The notes below the pieces were generated by a model. That model saw nothing but the letters and a program-made list of their open reading frames with translations, was not told the DNA's origin and searched no databases. From NCBI GenBank assembly GCA_030147855.1, contig JASBUO010000025.1, positions 1 to 57,631 on the forward strand: 57,631 nt of DNA, given 5' to 3'. The position numbers and the translations under genes are program-made. Origin of the DNA: Gammaproteobacteria bacterium. Lineage in GTDB: Bacteria; Pseudomonadota; Gammaproteobacteria; Legionellales; Legionellaceae. Positions 27,336 through 35,958 of this stretch are shown here, in pieces (the stretch's first letter is position 1; each line of letters begins with the position of its first letter).

Positions 27336-27977
27336 TTATTCTTTTTGTTTTTTCTTTCCTGCTACTTCTTCTAATGCACCTGCAGCCCAGCTCTCAATCT
27401 GCTTTCGGAACTTTGCTCTAGAAGGTAGAAGACGCATATCACGAAAAATAGGTGCCGATTGTTCAGCTTCTGCATACCCTGAGTCAATAAGTAAGCGCCC
27501 AAAAATAGCCGGATCGCTCGTACCCTCCCCAAACTTTTCTTCAACTGGTTGTGTTCGAAACTTTAAACTACGATAAATACTTTGAGCAGTGCTTTTATAT
27601 CCCGTGTCATTGGTAATAGCGCAGAAAAGTACATGGCATAAGCTGTTTAATTCAGACTGAGACAGCTCGGGTAAGTAAATTAAAGAGCCACCTCCATACC
27701 CACCAACACCTACCGATTCAATAAAAAAACATTGTGCACAAAAGCAACATGAAGTAACTAAGTTCTCCATCTTATTGTGCGTGTAATCACCGTCTAAATT
27801 AATAACTTCTTGTAAAACATGGGCTTGAAACCCACAAAACCGACACGTGTACTGATCCCGTTCAAACACCTTTTTCTCAAACGCCTTAAATCGAGGGTCT
27901 GCTTGCCTGGCGGAATAGAGCCGCCAAGCACCCGCAGAAGCTTTCAAGTGAATGGGCGCGGGATCAGCTTTGGCCAT
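27336..27977 (-). CDS. icmJ: Dot/Icm component IcmJ/DotN
   Basis: 213 residues (about 208 in Legionella). A zinc-binding, HNH-like N-terminal core is visible: DQYTCRFCGFQ and LVTSCCFCAQC supply the CxxC...CxxC pairs. IcmJ/DotN binds DotL in the type IV coupling complex at the inner membrane. The C-terminus is lysine-rich. The gene follows icmD by 11 bp and precedes icmB, the conserved D-J-B order. Confidence 0.95.
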   Translation of the reverse strand: MAKADPAPIHLKASAGAWRLYSARQADPRFKAFEKKVFERDQYTCRFCGFQAHVLQEVINLDGDYTHNKMENLVTSCCFCAQCFFIESVGVGGYGGGSLIYLPELSQSELNSLCHVLFCAITNDTGYKSTAQSIYRSLKFRTQPVEEKFGEGTSDPAIFGRLLIDSGYAEAEQSAPIFRDMRLLPSRAKFRKQIESWAAGALEEVAGKKKQKE

Positions 27978-27988
27978 AAGAAATGCTC

Positions 27989-28390
27989 TTAGCTAGATTC
28001 GCCGTATACAGTTCCAGTAGGACCTGCTACTTCACCACCAGAGCTACCAAACATGGTTGCACCAGCGACGTCAAGAATAGATGGCATAAAGAGCAATGCT
28101 GCAGCAATAAATACCAACGCAATTGGCGTACCAATTGGAATTTGGGTTGGGTTATCTTTATGCTGCTTAAACTTCATAATTGCACCAATCGCAAACCCCA
28201 AACCAGCCAAGTAAGAAGCGGCTGTAATCAGTTTTGTCAAACTTTCAAAGGAGCTCGTAATAGAAGATGCCATGCCCCCTAAAGTTAAGCTCCCTGCTGA
28301 AGCAGCACCCGCAACCATAAAGAGCCCCACAGCAAAAAGCCCCATTACATGCTGCTTGTGCCCTAATACCACGTTCAGTTTATTTTTCAC
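27989..28390 (-). CDS. icmD: Dot/Icm component IcmD/DotP
   Basis: 133 residues from the GTG at 28390, chosen because AGGGGAG lies 5 bp upstream and because the length then matches Legionella IcmD (about 132); a longer in-frame ORF runs back to 28447 without support. It is a small membrane protein with an N-terminal signal-like helix (VMGLFAVGLFMVAGAASA), glycine-rich LTLGGMASSITSSFESL, and two further hydrophobic stretches, similar in layout to IcmC. It is thought to be an inner-membrane or periplasmic part of the transporter; its exact role is not settled. Confidence 0.93.
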   Translation of the reverse strand: MKNKLNVVLGHKQHVMGLFAVGLFMVAGAASAGSLTLGGMASSITSSFESLTKLITAASYLAGLGFAIGAIMKFKQHKDNPTQIPIGTPIALVFIAAALLFMPSILDVAGATMFGSSGGEVAGPTGTVYGESS

Positions 28391-28439
28391 ATTAACTCCC
28401 CTGTTCAATATCACTAAGTTTTTTAGTCTACAAGTATAA

Positions 28440-28970
28440 TCACCCACCGAAAAGAGTATTATTAATCATTTCTATCGTTCCCACAATATTCACTGCCAAT
28501 ATCCCTCCAAATACGTGCATCAGCCCCTTGCCTGTCCCCCCTGGTGGTTGTCCTTGCGAAGAAGCACGCGCAATTAAAACCCACCCCCTTACAAATGCAT
28601 AAAGCCCTATGGTTTGAAAAACAATGACTAAAGCATTCCCTAAATCGCTATCTCCTCCAAACGCAGAGCTCACTAGCTCACTATCATTGTAAGAAAGCAC
28701 ACTTGAATACCCAAACGTGGTATTCATAAGCACCTCAAAACCAGTTGGAAAATAAATAAGCATCCCTGCAATCAGAAGATAAAAAACAGGCTCTTTAATG
28801 CTTGAGCTCGAGGCTTGCATCGTTCTTGCCTCGCCATAAACCTTTAAGCTGTAGATGGCCTTTAACGCAAAAGCAATTCCTATCAAATAAGCCGCACCAG
28901 TAATCAAATTCTGAACTGGCAACAAAGAATGTGCTAAATTAACTAGGACTGTTGTTGTCGTATCATCCAC
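28440..28970 (-). CDS. icmC: Dot/Icm component IcmC/DotE
   Basis: 176 residues from a GTG start at 28970. It is an inner-membrane protein with about four hydrophobic segments (LITGAAYLIGIAFALKAIY, EPVFYLLIAGMLIYFP, LVIVFQTIGLYAFVRGWVLI, GGILAVNIVGTIEMI). The LITGAAYLIGIAFALKAI element recurs in IcmD as LITAASYLAGLGFAIGAI, showing that the two are distant paralogues. It lies between icmG and icmD; the stop is 49 bp before icmD. Confidence 0.94.
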   Translation of the reverse strand: MDDTTTTVLVNLAHSLLPVQNLITGAAYLIGIAFALKAIYSLKVYGEARTMQASSSSIKEPVFYLLIAGMLIYFPTGFEVLMNTTFGYSSVLSYNDSELVSSAFGGDSDLGNALVIVFQTIGLYAFVRGWVLIARASSQGQPPGGTGKGLMHVFGGILAVNIVGTIEMINNTLFGG

Positions 28971-28984
28971 AATAAGTCTACCTT

Positions 28985-29827
28985 TTAAGTATCTGATTGA
29001 CTAAATTGAATCACTCGTCCAGAGCTTGTAAACACACGCCCAACTTTTGCATTAATTAATCTAACTACTCCGTAACCGGGAACAACCGAACCTCGGCTCA
29101 CAGTTAATGTTTTGCCTTGGCTCGACATTAGCCATGCACGACCCGGAATAATTGCCTGAATAGAATAACTTGGTTTGGGCGCCACATATTTTTTTTGCGT
29201 GGATGGTGGCCTAGAGGATACCACACGCCTTGCACGACTCATGGTTTGCAACCGCCCCATTTGTTGAGATTGCTGCTCTAACCGCTCACTCAACACCAAC
29301 ATAGTTTGTTTTACATCCGCCATTTTAGCCGACATATCACTCATATTTTGAGCCATCGTGCTCATTTGCGTCCGCATCGTTGATAATTGTATCTCCATGC
29401 GTTGTTGCTCTTGCTTAAGTTTTACAACATCACCTGTAGCTACAGTGCTTATCGTAGTTGGTGCTGGAGTCGTAGTACGTATAGGAAGCGGAGTTTGTGT
29501 AGTTTTTTGCACCGTTTGAGGTTTGGTTGCAACAGGTGTCACCTCTTTTTTTGATGATTTAGGTGAAAAGAAAGAGCCAATTGCTTTGTATATAAAAAAC
29601 ACAAGAATGAAAGCACCAACCGCAATCGCACCATTCCGAAGTACTTTAAGTACTTGAGGGTCTAGATTATCAAATCGTCCTCGCCCTGGTGAAGAAGACA
29701 TACCAGCTTCACTGCCTTCGACAGACTCATCTTCAGGCATAGAAGCAGCATCTTGCTCCATACCTAACGCATCAAGGTCAGCAAATTGATATTCATCATT
29801 ATTATTATTTTGACCATCATCTGCCAT
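28985..29827 (-). CDS. icmG: Dot/Icm inner-membrane protein IcmG/DotF
   Basis: 280 residues (about 269 in Legionella). An acidic, disordered cytoplasmic N-terminus (~1-60) is followed by one membrane helix (NGAIAVGAFILVFFIYKAI, ~66-84), a Thr/Pro-rich linker, a coiled coil (~135-195, QEQQRMEIQLSTMRTQMSTM) and a conserved periplasmic C-terminal domain (YSIQAIIPGRAWLMSSQGK ... GRVIQFSQ). DotF stabilises the core complex and has been reported to contact effectors. The order icmE-icmG-icmC is conserved. Confidence 0.95.
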   Translation of the reverse strand: MADDGQNNNNDEYQFADLDALGMEQDAASMPEDESVEGSEAGMSSSPGRGRFDNLDPQVLKVLRNGAIAVGAFILVFFIYKAIGSFFSPKSSKKEVTPVATKPQTVQKTTQTPLPIRTTTPAPTTISTVATGDVVKLKQEQQRMEIQLSTMRTQMSTMAQNMSDMSAKMADVKQTMLVLSERLEQQSQQMGRLQTMSRARRVVSSRPPSTQKKYVAPKPSYSIQAIIPGRAWLMSSQGKTLTVSRGSVVPGYGVVRLINAKVGRVFTSSGRVIQFSQSDT

Positions 29828-29850
29828 AGCTCACCTACTCACCAAAGTTA

Positions 29851-32800
29851 TTATGCTATTTGAACATCCTGTGTAAACAAGACACCCATCCCTGTACCAG
29901 AGAATAATTCAATGGTCGTGGGTCGATTCATTAATTCTTGTGCCGTCTCAGACCATGCTTTACCGACTTCACCCAAACCAATTAATGCATTTTCAAGCAA
30001 CGAACGATTAATACCATTCTGAACAGTTGTATCTGTTGTTCCCCCTGTACCACCAATGGTAATAGTCGTATCTGCTGACTGAATCGCACTACTAAAACCT
30101 GCTAAAAATGTAGAAGCAAACAATGAACCATATCGCATTAAGTAATGATGATTCACACGACTCGCAAGTGCTGTACGTGCTGTATTAGGATCTATCGCAT
30201 ATGCACTAATGCCAATGGTCTTATCTGCGCCACGCATCGAGAGTGTATTGAAAGTTACCACCATTTTGTTTGCATTTGCAGGCAAGGTAAAGCTCCCGAT
30301 TAATTTCGACCCCTTTAACTTTCCAGACACAATGGTTGCAAGAATAGGACCAGGTTCGTCTGTATTTACCGATGTATCCAAGACCGCGAATAAGATATCC
30401 CCTGTCTTAATGAAGGTTGTTTTAGGTGGCATTACAGCTTCAACTTCTTCTTCTGAAGGAACAGCTTTTCTATTTGAGCGCAGACCACCTGCGCCAGCAT
30501 CCCCCGAGTCTTCATCTACATCTTTTTCGCTACCTAAAATAAAGACTTGTGTCGGTACATTTTTCCAACTTTGCAGTGCCTGACTTGCCGCGGACATCAT
30601 CCTTCCGCTTAATTGCTTCACTTTCGCTTGGTAGCGTTGTTCCGAAATATGACTCTGTTGCCGCGACATAAGTTCTTGCAGTTGCTTCGTATCCGAACTA
30701 ACACCTTTACTGCCCTTATCTTTTTTAGTGTTCGATGGGATAGGAGGCAGCTTAGTAATGGCTGTCTTATCAGCCTCATCCCCAACTGTAGCACCCGCTC
30801 CTGATGCTACAGTGCCAATTACCGCCGTTGCTGCAGCTTTTTTTCTATCATCACGCGCACCAATTGCCTTCAGCTCTGCATTTGTCACGCCTGCAGCCTT
30901 CAGTGCATCAGTAGAGTAGCCTGCATTACTTAATTCTTGCGGGCTAAATCCTGCACTTTTAAGGTTTGCCGCACTATAACCTGCATCTTTTAATTCTTGC
31001 GCAGAATAACCTGCATCTTTAAGTTCTTTCGGATTAAATCCTGCATTTCTAAGGTCTGCTGCACTAAAACCTGCGTCCTTCAACTCTTGTGCTGTATAGC
31101 CTGCGGCTCGCATTGCATCTGCCGAACAGCCAAGTGTTTCTCGAATAGTGGTCGCAGATACCCCAAGTTTCTTAGCTGCTTTCAACTCTTCAACATTGCA
31201 TCCTTTCTCTCGACCTGCAGCAATAACACTCGATGGAATCAAACCTGCACTATTCAAGGCTCCAGAATCAAACCCTGCTGTTAAAAGCTCGGCCGGTGTA
31301 AAACCTGCATCAGCAAGCTCTTTTGCACTAAACCCTGCTGCTTTTAATTGCTCAGCACTACAACCATTTAATTCGTGAATCTGCTTCGCGGATATACCTT
31401 TTTCACGTAATGCTTTCAACTGCCCCTCATCGCACCCTGCTTGACGAATTATGTCTTCACTTAAAGGCGAAACACCAGACAACCTCAATGCATCGGGTAC
31501 AAAACCAGCGCTTAAAAGCTCTTCTGGTGTAAAGCCTGCATCGGCAAGTTCCCTCGCACCAAAGCCTGCCGCTTTTAATTGTGCCGCACTACAACCATTT
31601 AATTCATGGATTTTCTTGGCGGATACACCAGTTGCACGAAGCGCCCTTAATTTTTTCGGATCGCACCCTGCCGCACGAATCGTTTTATCATCAGCTGGAT
31701 TAAACCCCGCGCGTTTTAAATCTTCATCGGTGAAGCCTGCAGCTTTAAGCGCTGCCGCACTACATCCTGCGGATTGGCGAATAGCCTCTGCACTCACACC
31801 CGCAAGCCGCTCACGCTTTAATGTTTCGATAGAACAACCCGCTTTTTTCAATTGTGACATCGTCACACCAGGTGGCAAAGCAGCAGTTCCTTTTTTAATC
31901 TCTTCCTCCGAAAAGCCTGCCTGACTTAAGGTTTGTGGAGAAAAGCCTGCATTCAGTAAATCACGAGCACTATACCCTGCTTTCTTCAATTCTTCTGGAC
32001 TAAATCCAGCAGCTTTTAAGTCTGCAGCAGTAAATCCTGCGCGTCTTAATTCATCCGCACTAAACCCAGCAGCCTTTAGTTGTGCAGCACTACAACCACT
32101 AATACGTTGTATCGCCGCGGCACTCACGCCTCGCTCACGCAAGCGCGCCAATTTTTCAGGATCACAACCAGCACTACGTACATCATCAAGCTCAATACCT
32201 GCTGGCAGACCAGCTGCAGCTTCAATAGAATCATCTGAGAAACCAGCACCTTTCAACTCACCATCAGTAAACCCACCATCTTTCATGTCCTGCGCATTAA
32301 AACCTCCGCCACGTACCTCACACGCGGAGAAACCACAACGTTTTAACTGACCAGCAGTGTAACCAGTTGCTTTCATTTCACGTGCTGTAAACCCTGCGGC
32401 TTTAAGCTGAGGACATTCACACACAGGATCTAGATCTGGCAAGGTATAGCCATATTGCCTTAATTGACAACAAGTACAGGATTCCCTCAAATCCGACAAT
32501 GTTGCACCTTTATCAACAACATCTTTAATTGCAGCATTACTACAGCGGTCGGTATCTAGTTGCTGTATCCATAAACTTTTTGCATCACCTTCTAAACTAG
32601 AACGTGAGAGCGTTGCAAACCCAACACCACCTTCTCCATACTGAGGGCCAATTAAATCAACACCCTCTCCAAATGCTTGAGTTTTAATAATTGTTGGAAT
32701 AGCACTTGCACCAGTTTTTTTTGCAGCTTCTGCTTGCTCTATATTTTGTGTATTTTGGAGGGTTGCATACTGCGCTGTTTGGTTTTGACTACCAGGAATG

Positions 32801-32985
32801 GAAGTAATTCTCACAGGCACTCGCTTCACTTTAGATGCAGAGCCTAATTGGTCTTGACTATAAGACCTAATTTTAAAAATACCTATGACAACCGTCGCTA
32901 ACAACAAAACGACCGTAAATACAATAATCACACGTGTTCTTGTATTTGAGAAAAGCGCTTTTATATTTTCTTTTTTTCCGGCCAT
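29851..32985 (-). CDS. icmE: Dot/Icm core-complex protein IcmE/DotG
   Basis: 1044 residues, almost the same as Legionella DotG (1048). It has an N-terminal membrane helix (VIIVFTVVLLLATVVIGIF, ~18-36), then ~540 residues of about ten-residue repeats with the core AGFSxxELK (residues ~168-708), then a VirB10-like C-terminal domain (~790-1044, FIKTGDILFAVLDTSVNTDEPGPILA ... RSLLENALIGLGEVGK). DotG spans from the inner membrane to the outer-membrane ring and forms the central channel with DotC, DotD and DotH. A cysteine-rich patch (CTCCQLRQYG, CECPQLK) opens the repeat region. Confidence 0.97.
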   Translation of the reverse strand: MAGKKENIKALFSNTRTRVIIVFTVVLLLATVVIGIFKIRSYSQDQLGSASKVKRVPVRITSIPGSQNQTAQYATLQNTQNIEQAEAAKKTGASAIPTIIKTQAFGEGVDLIGPQYGEGGVGFATLSRSSLEGDAKSLWIQQLDTDRCSNAAIKDVVDKGATLSDLRESCTCCQLRQYGYTLPDLDPVCECPQLKAAGFTAREMKATGYTAGQLKRCGFSACEVRGGGFNAQDMKDGGFTDGELKGAGFSDDSIEAAAGLPAGIELDDVRSAGCDPEKLARLRERGVSAAAIQRISGCSAAQLKAAGFSADELRRAGFTAADLKAAGFSPEELKKAGYSARDLLNAGFSPQTLSQAGFSEEEIKKGTAALPPGVTMSQLKKAGCSIETLKRERLAGVSAEAIRQSAGCSAAALKAAGFTDEDLKRAGFNPADDKTIRAAGCDPKKLRALRATGVSAKKIHELNGCSAAQLKAAGFGARELADAGFTPEELLSAGFVPDALRLSGVSPLSEDIIRQAGCDEGQLKALREKGISAKQIHELNGCSAEQLKAAGFSAKELADAGFTPAELLTAGFDSGALNSAGLIPSSVIAAGREKGCNVEELKAAKKLGVSATTIRETLGCSADAMRAAGYTAQELKDAGFSAADLRNAGFNPKELKDAGYSAQELKDAGYSAANLKSAGFSPQELSNAGYSTDALKAAGVTNAELKAIGARDDRKKAAATAVIGTVASGAGATVGDEADKTAITKLPPIPSNTKKDKGSKGVSSDTKQLQELMSRQQSHISEQRYQAKVKQLSGRMMSAASQALQSWKNVPTQVFILGSEKDVDEDSGDAGAGGLRSNRKAVPSEEEVEAVMPPKTTFIKTGDILFAVLDTSVNTDEPGPILATIVSGKLKGSKLIGSFTLPANANKMVVTFNTLSMRGADKTIGISAYAIDPNTARTALASRVNHHYLMRYGSLFASTFLAGFSSAIQSADTTITIGGTGGTTDTTVQNGINRSLLENALIGLGEVGKAWSETAQELMNRPTTIELFSGTGMGVLFTQDVQIA
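30870..32480 (-). repeat. Internal decapeptide-type repeats within icmE
   Basis: About 30 bp per unit, encoding variants of AGFSAxELKD, interspersed with longer units of the type GCSAxQLKAAGF and GCDPEKLRALRxxGVSA. Similar repeats occur in DotG of other Legionellales. Strong sequence identity between units makes the region prone to length change by recombination and difficult to assemble with short reads. Confidence 0.85.
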
Positions 32986-32989
32986 GGCG

Positions 32990-34063
32990 TTATAACCCTT
33001 CTACCTTAAGCTGCATCACTTTTCCATGCCATGAGACAAGCAACACAGGCGACTTATGCATTTCATAAGCATGCGTACCATCTGCACTGGTCATGCTACC
33101 AATCCATCCAGGCGACAAAATTGTCAGGCTTGTTCTAATGAACATTTTGTTATTTAAAAGCCAGCCTTGGGCATCTCCACCACTTATCACTAAACGCGTA
33201 CTGCCTACTGGTGGTACCCCATCAAGCACATGTAAAAGAACATCACTTGCAGAAGGGGGAATACTTGCCCCCATCGGCATCTGTTTTGCATTTGGACCAT
33301 ACCCTTGCACACGCAAATCAACGCGATAATCGACCGCTTTCTGTCCTGGTATAAGGGTTAACATAACCGGTGTATTAAGCCCTCGCAAACGCACTGCCAA
33401 ATTACCATATGTATATAATTTACTGGCCTGAATCATTAAGGTATTGCTAACTTTGTCCCATTGAATATTAAATGCATTAGGGTCCCCAAGATCATACGCT
33501 GCAATAGGCCAAGGGGCGCCAGTTGAGTCAAGAAAAACCAATGACGATACAAACCCTTGTGATAAACGAATTACAGGGGGAGTTGAGCCTGGTGATAAGT
33601 TGACAAACTGTGAAGTAGCCGTTGGCTTAGGGGGCGTTTCAGGAGAAGTTGCTTGTGCATATTCATCTTCGTGATACAACTTTTTGATTTTAATCGTCTG
33701 TTCGGGCGACAACGGAAATAATTGTTTCTTCACCTCATCAAAAGCAAGTTCGTTCACCAAAGTTTCATCTGAAACACTCATAACTCCGCTACTACCGCCC
33801 ACGCCTTTTGAAGCACGATTTCTCGCACGTTCTTTTCTTGAAGGTGGTTTACTTGATTGCGCTGCAGTGGAACTACCAGAAGAAACACCTTCCTGATTGG
33901 GTACATCCTCTTTATTGCCCAAACGCTGTTGCAACATGCGCAGTTGGTCAAGCGCTTGCTGCGCAGAATCTTCTTTTCCTGCACAAAACGATACAACGGG
34001 TAACAAAAAACTGCCTATCATGAGCAAATAGAACAGCTTTTTTTGCCTTTTAACGATACTCAT
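32990..34063 (-). CDS. icmK: Dot/Icm outer-membrane ring protein IcmK/DotH
   Basis: 357 residues from ATG 34063 (about 361 in Legionella). A signal peptide is present (LFYLLMIGSFLLPVVSFCAG), then a Gln/Ser-rich region, LSPEQTIKIKKLYHEDEYAQ, and a beta-rich C-terminal domain (TPPVIRLSQGFVSSLVFLDSTGAPWPIAAYDL). DotH forms the outer-membrane ring with lipoproteins DotC and DotD. Its ATG overlaps the icmL stop by one base, so translation is coupled. The stop is 4 bp before icmE. Confidence 0.96.
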   Translation of the reverse strand: MSIVKRQKKLFYLLMIGSFLLPVVSFCAGKEDSAQQALDQLRMLQQRLGNKEDVPNQEGVSSGSSTAAQSSKPPSRKERARNRASKGVGGSSGVMSVSDETLVNELAFDEVKKQLFPLSPEQTIKIKKLYHEDEYAQATSPETPPKPTATSQFVNLSPGSTPPVIRLSQGFVSSLVFLDSTGAPWPIAAYDLGDPNAFNIQWDKVSNTLMIQASKLYTYGNLAVRLRGLNTPVMLTLIPGQKAVDYRVDLRVQGYGPNAKQMPMGASIPPSASDVLLHVLDGVPPVGSTRLVISGGDAQGWLLNNKMFIRTSLTILSPGWIGSMTSADGTHAYEMHKSPVLLVSWHGKVMQLKVEGL

Positions 34064-34704
34064 CAAGCTGCGGCTCCACTGGCTGCGGGTCCAACGACAA
34101 ACTGCGAAATCCCAATGCCTCGAGGCGAGTTCAAAGTAGAAATACGCGTCACCAAGATTGTTACAACATTACGCTGTTGCGAAAACTCACTCGCACTTTG
34201 ATATGTCACGAGTATCGGCATCTGAATGCGCCAAGAATACCGCCCGTTGAGTACACCTTTCTGTAAAATAATTGGTGCACTGGTTGCAACAGCCGATACA
34301 ATCAACTTTTTCGCTTTGACTGCGTCTAAGTTATTAGAACTTTCTAAGGCATTTAAAAATTGCGTCCAGCCTGATGAAGTAAAAAAACCTGACGACGCTT
34401 GTAGCTCAGTCCTGTAATTCACAAAGTTATATGTAAACGCCGCAATTGCAGCCTGATTTGTCCATTGCAATACAGCCGAGTCTGATTGATTGGGCTCATC
34501 CAGAGCGAACAAAGGTGTAATACGACCGTTAATACTGGTTGCAAAATACTTGGGCTTTGGTGGATGCGTTAGTAAATAAATTAACAGAGAAATCATCAGA
34601 AAGTTAACCGCAATCGAAAGCAACAAAATAAAGATCATTTTACGCTGTCCATCACGATAAAATGCATTCCTCAATTTAACCGCAGTTAAGGCGTCTTCAG
34701 CCAT
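34063..34704 (-). CDS. icmL: Dot/Icm inner-membrane protein IcmL/DotI
   Basis: 213 residues (212 in Legionella). It has a cytoplasmic N-terminus, one membrane helix (MIFILLLSIAVNFLMISLLIYLL, ~23-45) and a periplasmic VirB8-like domain with the conserved NPxx-like FALDEPNQSDSAVLQWTNQA and FFTSSGWTQFLNALESS. DotI forms an inner-membrane complex with DotJ and is essential for secretion. GAGGATTCC precedes the ATG. Confidence 0.96.
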   Translation of the reverse strand: MAEDALTAVKLRNAFYRDGQRKMIFILLLSIAVNFLMISLLIYLLTHPPKPKYFATSINGRITPLFALDEPNQSDSAVLQWTNQAAIAAFTYNFVNYRTELQASSGFFTSSGWTQFLNALESSNNLDAVKAKKLIVSAVATSAPIILQKGVLNGRYSWRIQMPILVTYQSASEFSQQRNVVTILVTRISTLNSPRGIGISQFVVGPAASGAAA

Positions 34705-34716
34705 GGAATCCTCTCT

Positions 34717-35001
34717 TTATTTTGGTATTAACTTCACATCATCATTAATATCTGGGTCAGCTGCAAGCAACGGTACCGATGTCTCATTTGGCTCATCCAT
34801 CGCCGTTAATTCGGTTGGAGGTACAACACCGTTGGTTGCAAAGAACTGTCTCGCAGGCATATGCAAATAAACGTAAAACAATCCCACCCCCAATAATACG
34901 TTCATCAGCAAAGACAAAACAAGCATATTTTCAGCAAACCGAAATGTTCCCACATAAAATCGTTTAGAACGAATCAATAAACGCCAAACTTCTCGCCGCA
35001 T
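34717..35001 (-). CDS. icmM: Dot/Icm inner-membrane protein IcmM/DotJ
   Basis: 94 residues with one membrane helix (NMLVLSLLMNVLLGVGLFYVYL, ~25-46), then FATNGVVPPTELTAMDEPNE. The latter repeats the FATSINGRITPLFALDEPNQ segment of IcmL, as expected for DotJ, a shortened paralogue of DotI that lacks the VirB8-like domain. TAGGAGACAGC precedes the ATG. Confidence 0.94.
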   Translation of the reverse strand: MRREVWRLLIRSKRFYVGTFRFAENMLVLSLLMNVLLGVGLFYVYLHMPARQFFATNGVVPPTELTAMDEPNETSVPLLAADPDINDDVKLIPK

Positions 35002-35022
35002 GCTGTCTCCTATATGTACTAA

Positions 35023-35595
35023 TTAAGCTACAGCCCGCCTAAAAGTAATTTCAATACGCGCATTTGGTGATTTATCTCCCCCTCGTGCCATTGAGACAAT
35101 TGGTTTATCTGTCCCCATACCTTGTGTAAAAAGCAAACGCGCCTCTATTCCTTGAGACCACAAATAATTGGCAACAGCCTCTGCACGAGCCGAAGACAAC
35201 GCATGTTCACGCTCCGAGGAAACATAGTGACTTGTATAACCTGTCACATTCACACCGACCTTACGAAACTGTCGCAGGTAACAGGCGATTTCATTCAACT
35301 CATCATATGACTCCCACGTCAGCCGTGGTGACTGGTCGCCAAAAAGCGAGACTGCCGAGATACTTAAAAGATAATCTTGACCAATCGAAATAATTTGCAC
35401 ACCTCGCTCTGACAAGCGTTTTTCTAAAGCAATAATCTCCGAGTCTCCCAACGCAACTTCTTGGGGTAACCGTGGCTCATCACGAATAATACTTGGTGTT
35501 GGCGTTGACTGACAGGCAGCCAATAACACAAAAACACCCCACGTCAGAGTGTTAGACAATTTGCCAAGTCTTTCAAAGAAATATCGACTCAACAC
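35023..35595 (-). CDS. icmN: Dot/Icm lipoprotein IcmN/DotK (OmpA-family)
   Basis: 190 residues from a GTG at 35595, with GAGAG 9 bp upstream. It has a lipoprotein signal (TWGVFVLLAAC, Cys ~28) and an OmpA/MotB peptidoglycan-binding domain (INVTGYTSHYVSSEREHALSSARAEAV-type segment; GDKSPNARIEITFRR at the end). DotK is a peripheral outer-membrane ring component. It heads the second icm transcription unit after the 363-bp gap. Confidence 0.95.
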   Translation of the reverse strand: MLSRYFFERLGKLSNTLTWGVFVLLAACQSTPTPSIIRDEPRLPQEVALGDSEIIALEKRLSERGVQIISIGQDYLLSISAVSLFGDQSPRLTWESYDELNEIACYLRQFRKVGVNVTGYTSHYVSSEREHALSSARAEAVANYLWSQGIEARLLFTQGMGTDKPIVSMARGGDKSPNARIEITFRRAVA

Positions 35596-35958
35596 AGATT
35601 TAAACTCTCATTAGCCACCATATACTCACCATAAAAACACACAACGAAGCAGGAGACAAGCACCCTCTCAGTTTAAATGCAATTTAAGTTTTATTTGCTC
35701 ATTTTATGGCCTGACTTCACAGTTACAAAGCTAGAGCAGCACATCAATGTATCCTATCTCTGTACATGACAAAAAACCTGTCGTGTACAGAGATATCCTA
35801 GAGCAGTGAACGGTTTGCTCTAAAGTATATACCTCAAAAGCCCTTTCTTCTGGCAACGAGAGAAGCATGTTATTTTCAAAATACCCAAGGACTGCTGAAT
35901 AAAAATCCGTGAATGATTTTTTGAATCATTCGCCACTCTAAACGCCAAAGACAAACGC
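35596..35958. other. 363-bp intergenic gap between icmO and icmN
   Basis: The gap has no convincing ORF. It holds the palindromic repeat at 35755-35795, a second hairpin at 35911-35931 just after icmO (GAATGATT, TTTTG, AATCATTC; read on the minus strand it is followed by a short T-rich stretch, so it could be a weak terminator for icmO), and AT-rich sequence before icmN where that gene's promoter must lie. I could not pick a good -35/-10 pair. Confidence 0.6.
35755..35795. repeat. Dispersed palindromic repeat, copy 1
   Basis: A 17-bp stem (TATCTCTGTACATGACA with TGTCGTGTACAGAGATA, one T-G wobble) around the loop AAAAACC. TATCC stands at both edges. A diverged second copy with the same loop character occurs at 48569-48604, 13 kb away. 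Confidence 0.75.

Noticed and set aside
30997-31924. Plus-strand ORFs opposite the icmE repeats
   Set aside because: Their repetitive sequence is the mirror of the DotG repeats; no separate gene signal.
30870-32480. CRISPR-like or transposon-like repeats
   Set aside because: The periodic sequence is a protein repeat in an intact icmE frame, with no identical repeats or unrelated spacers.
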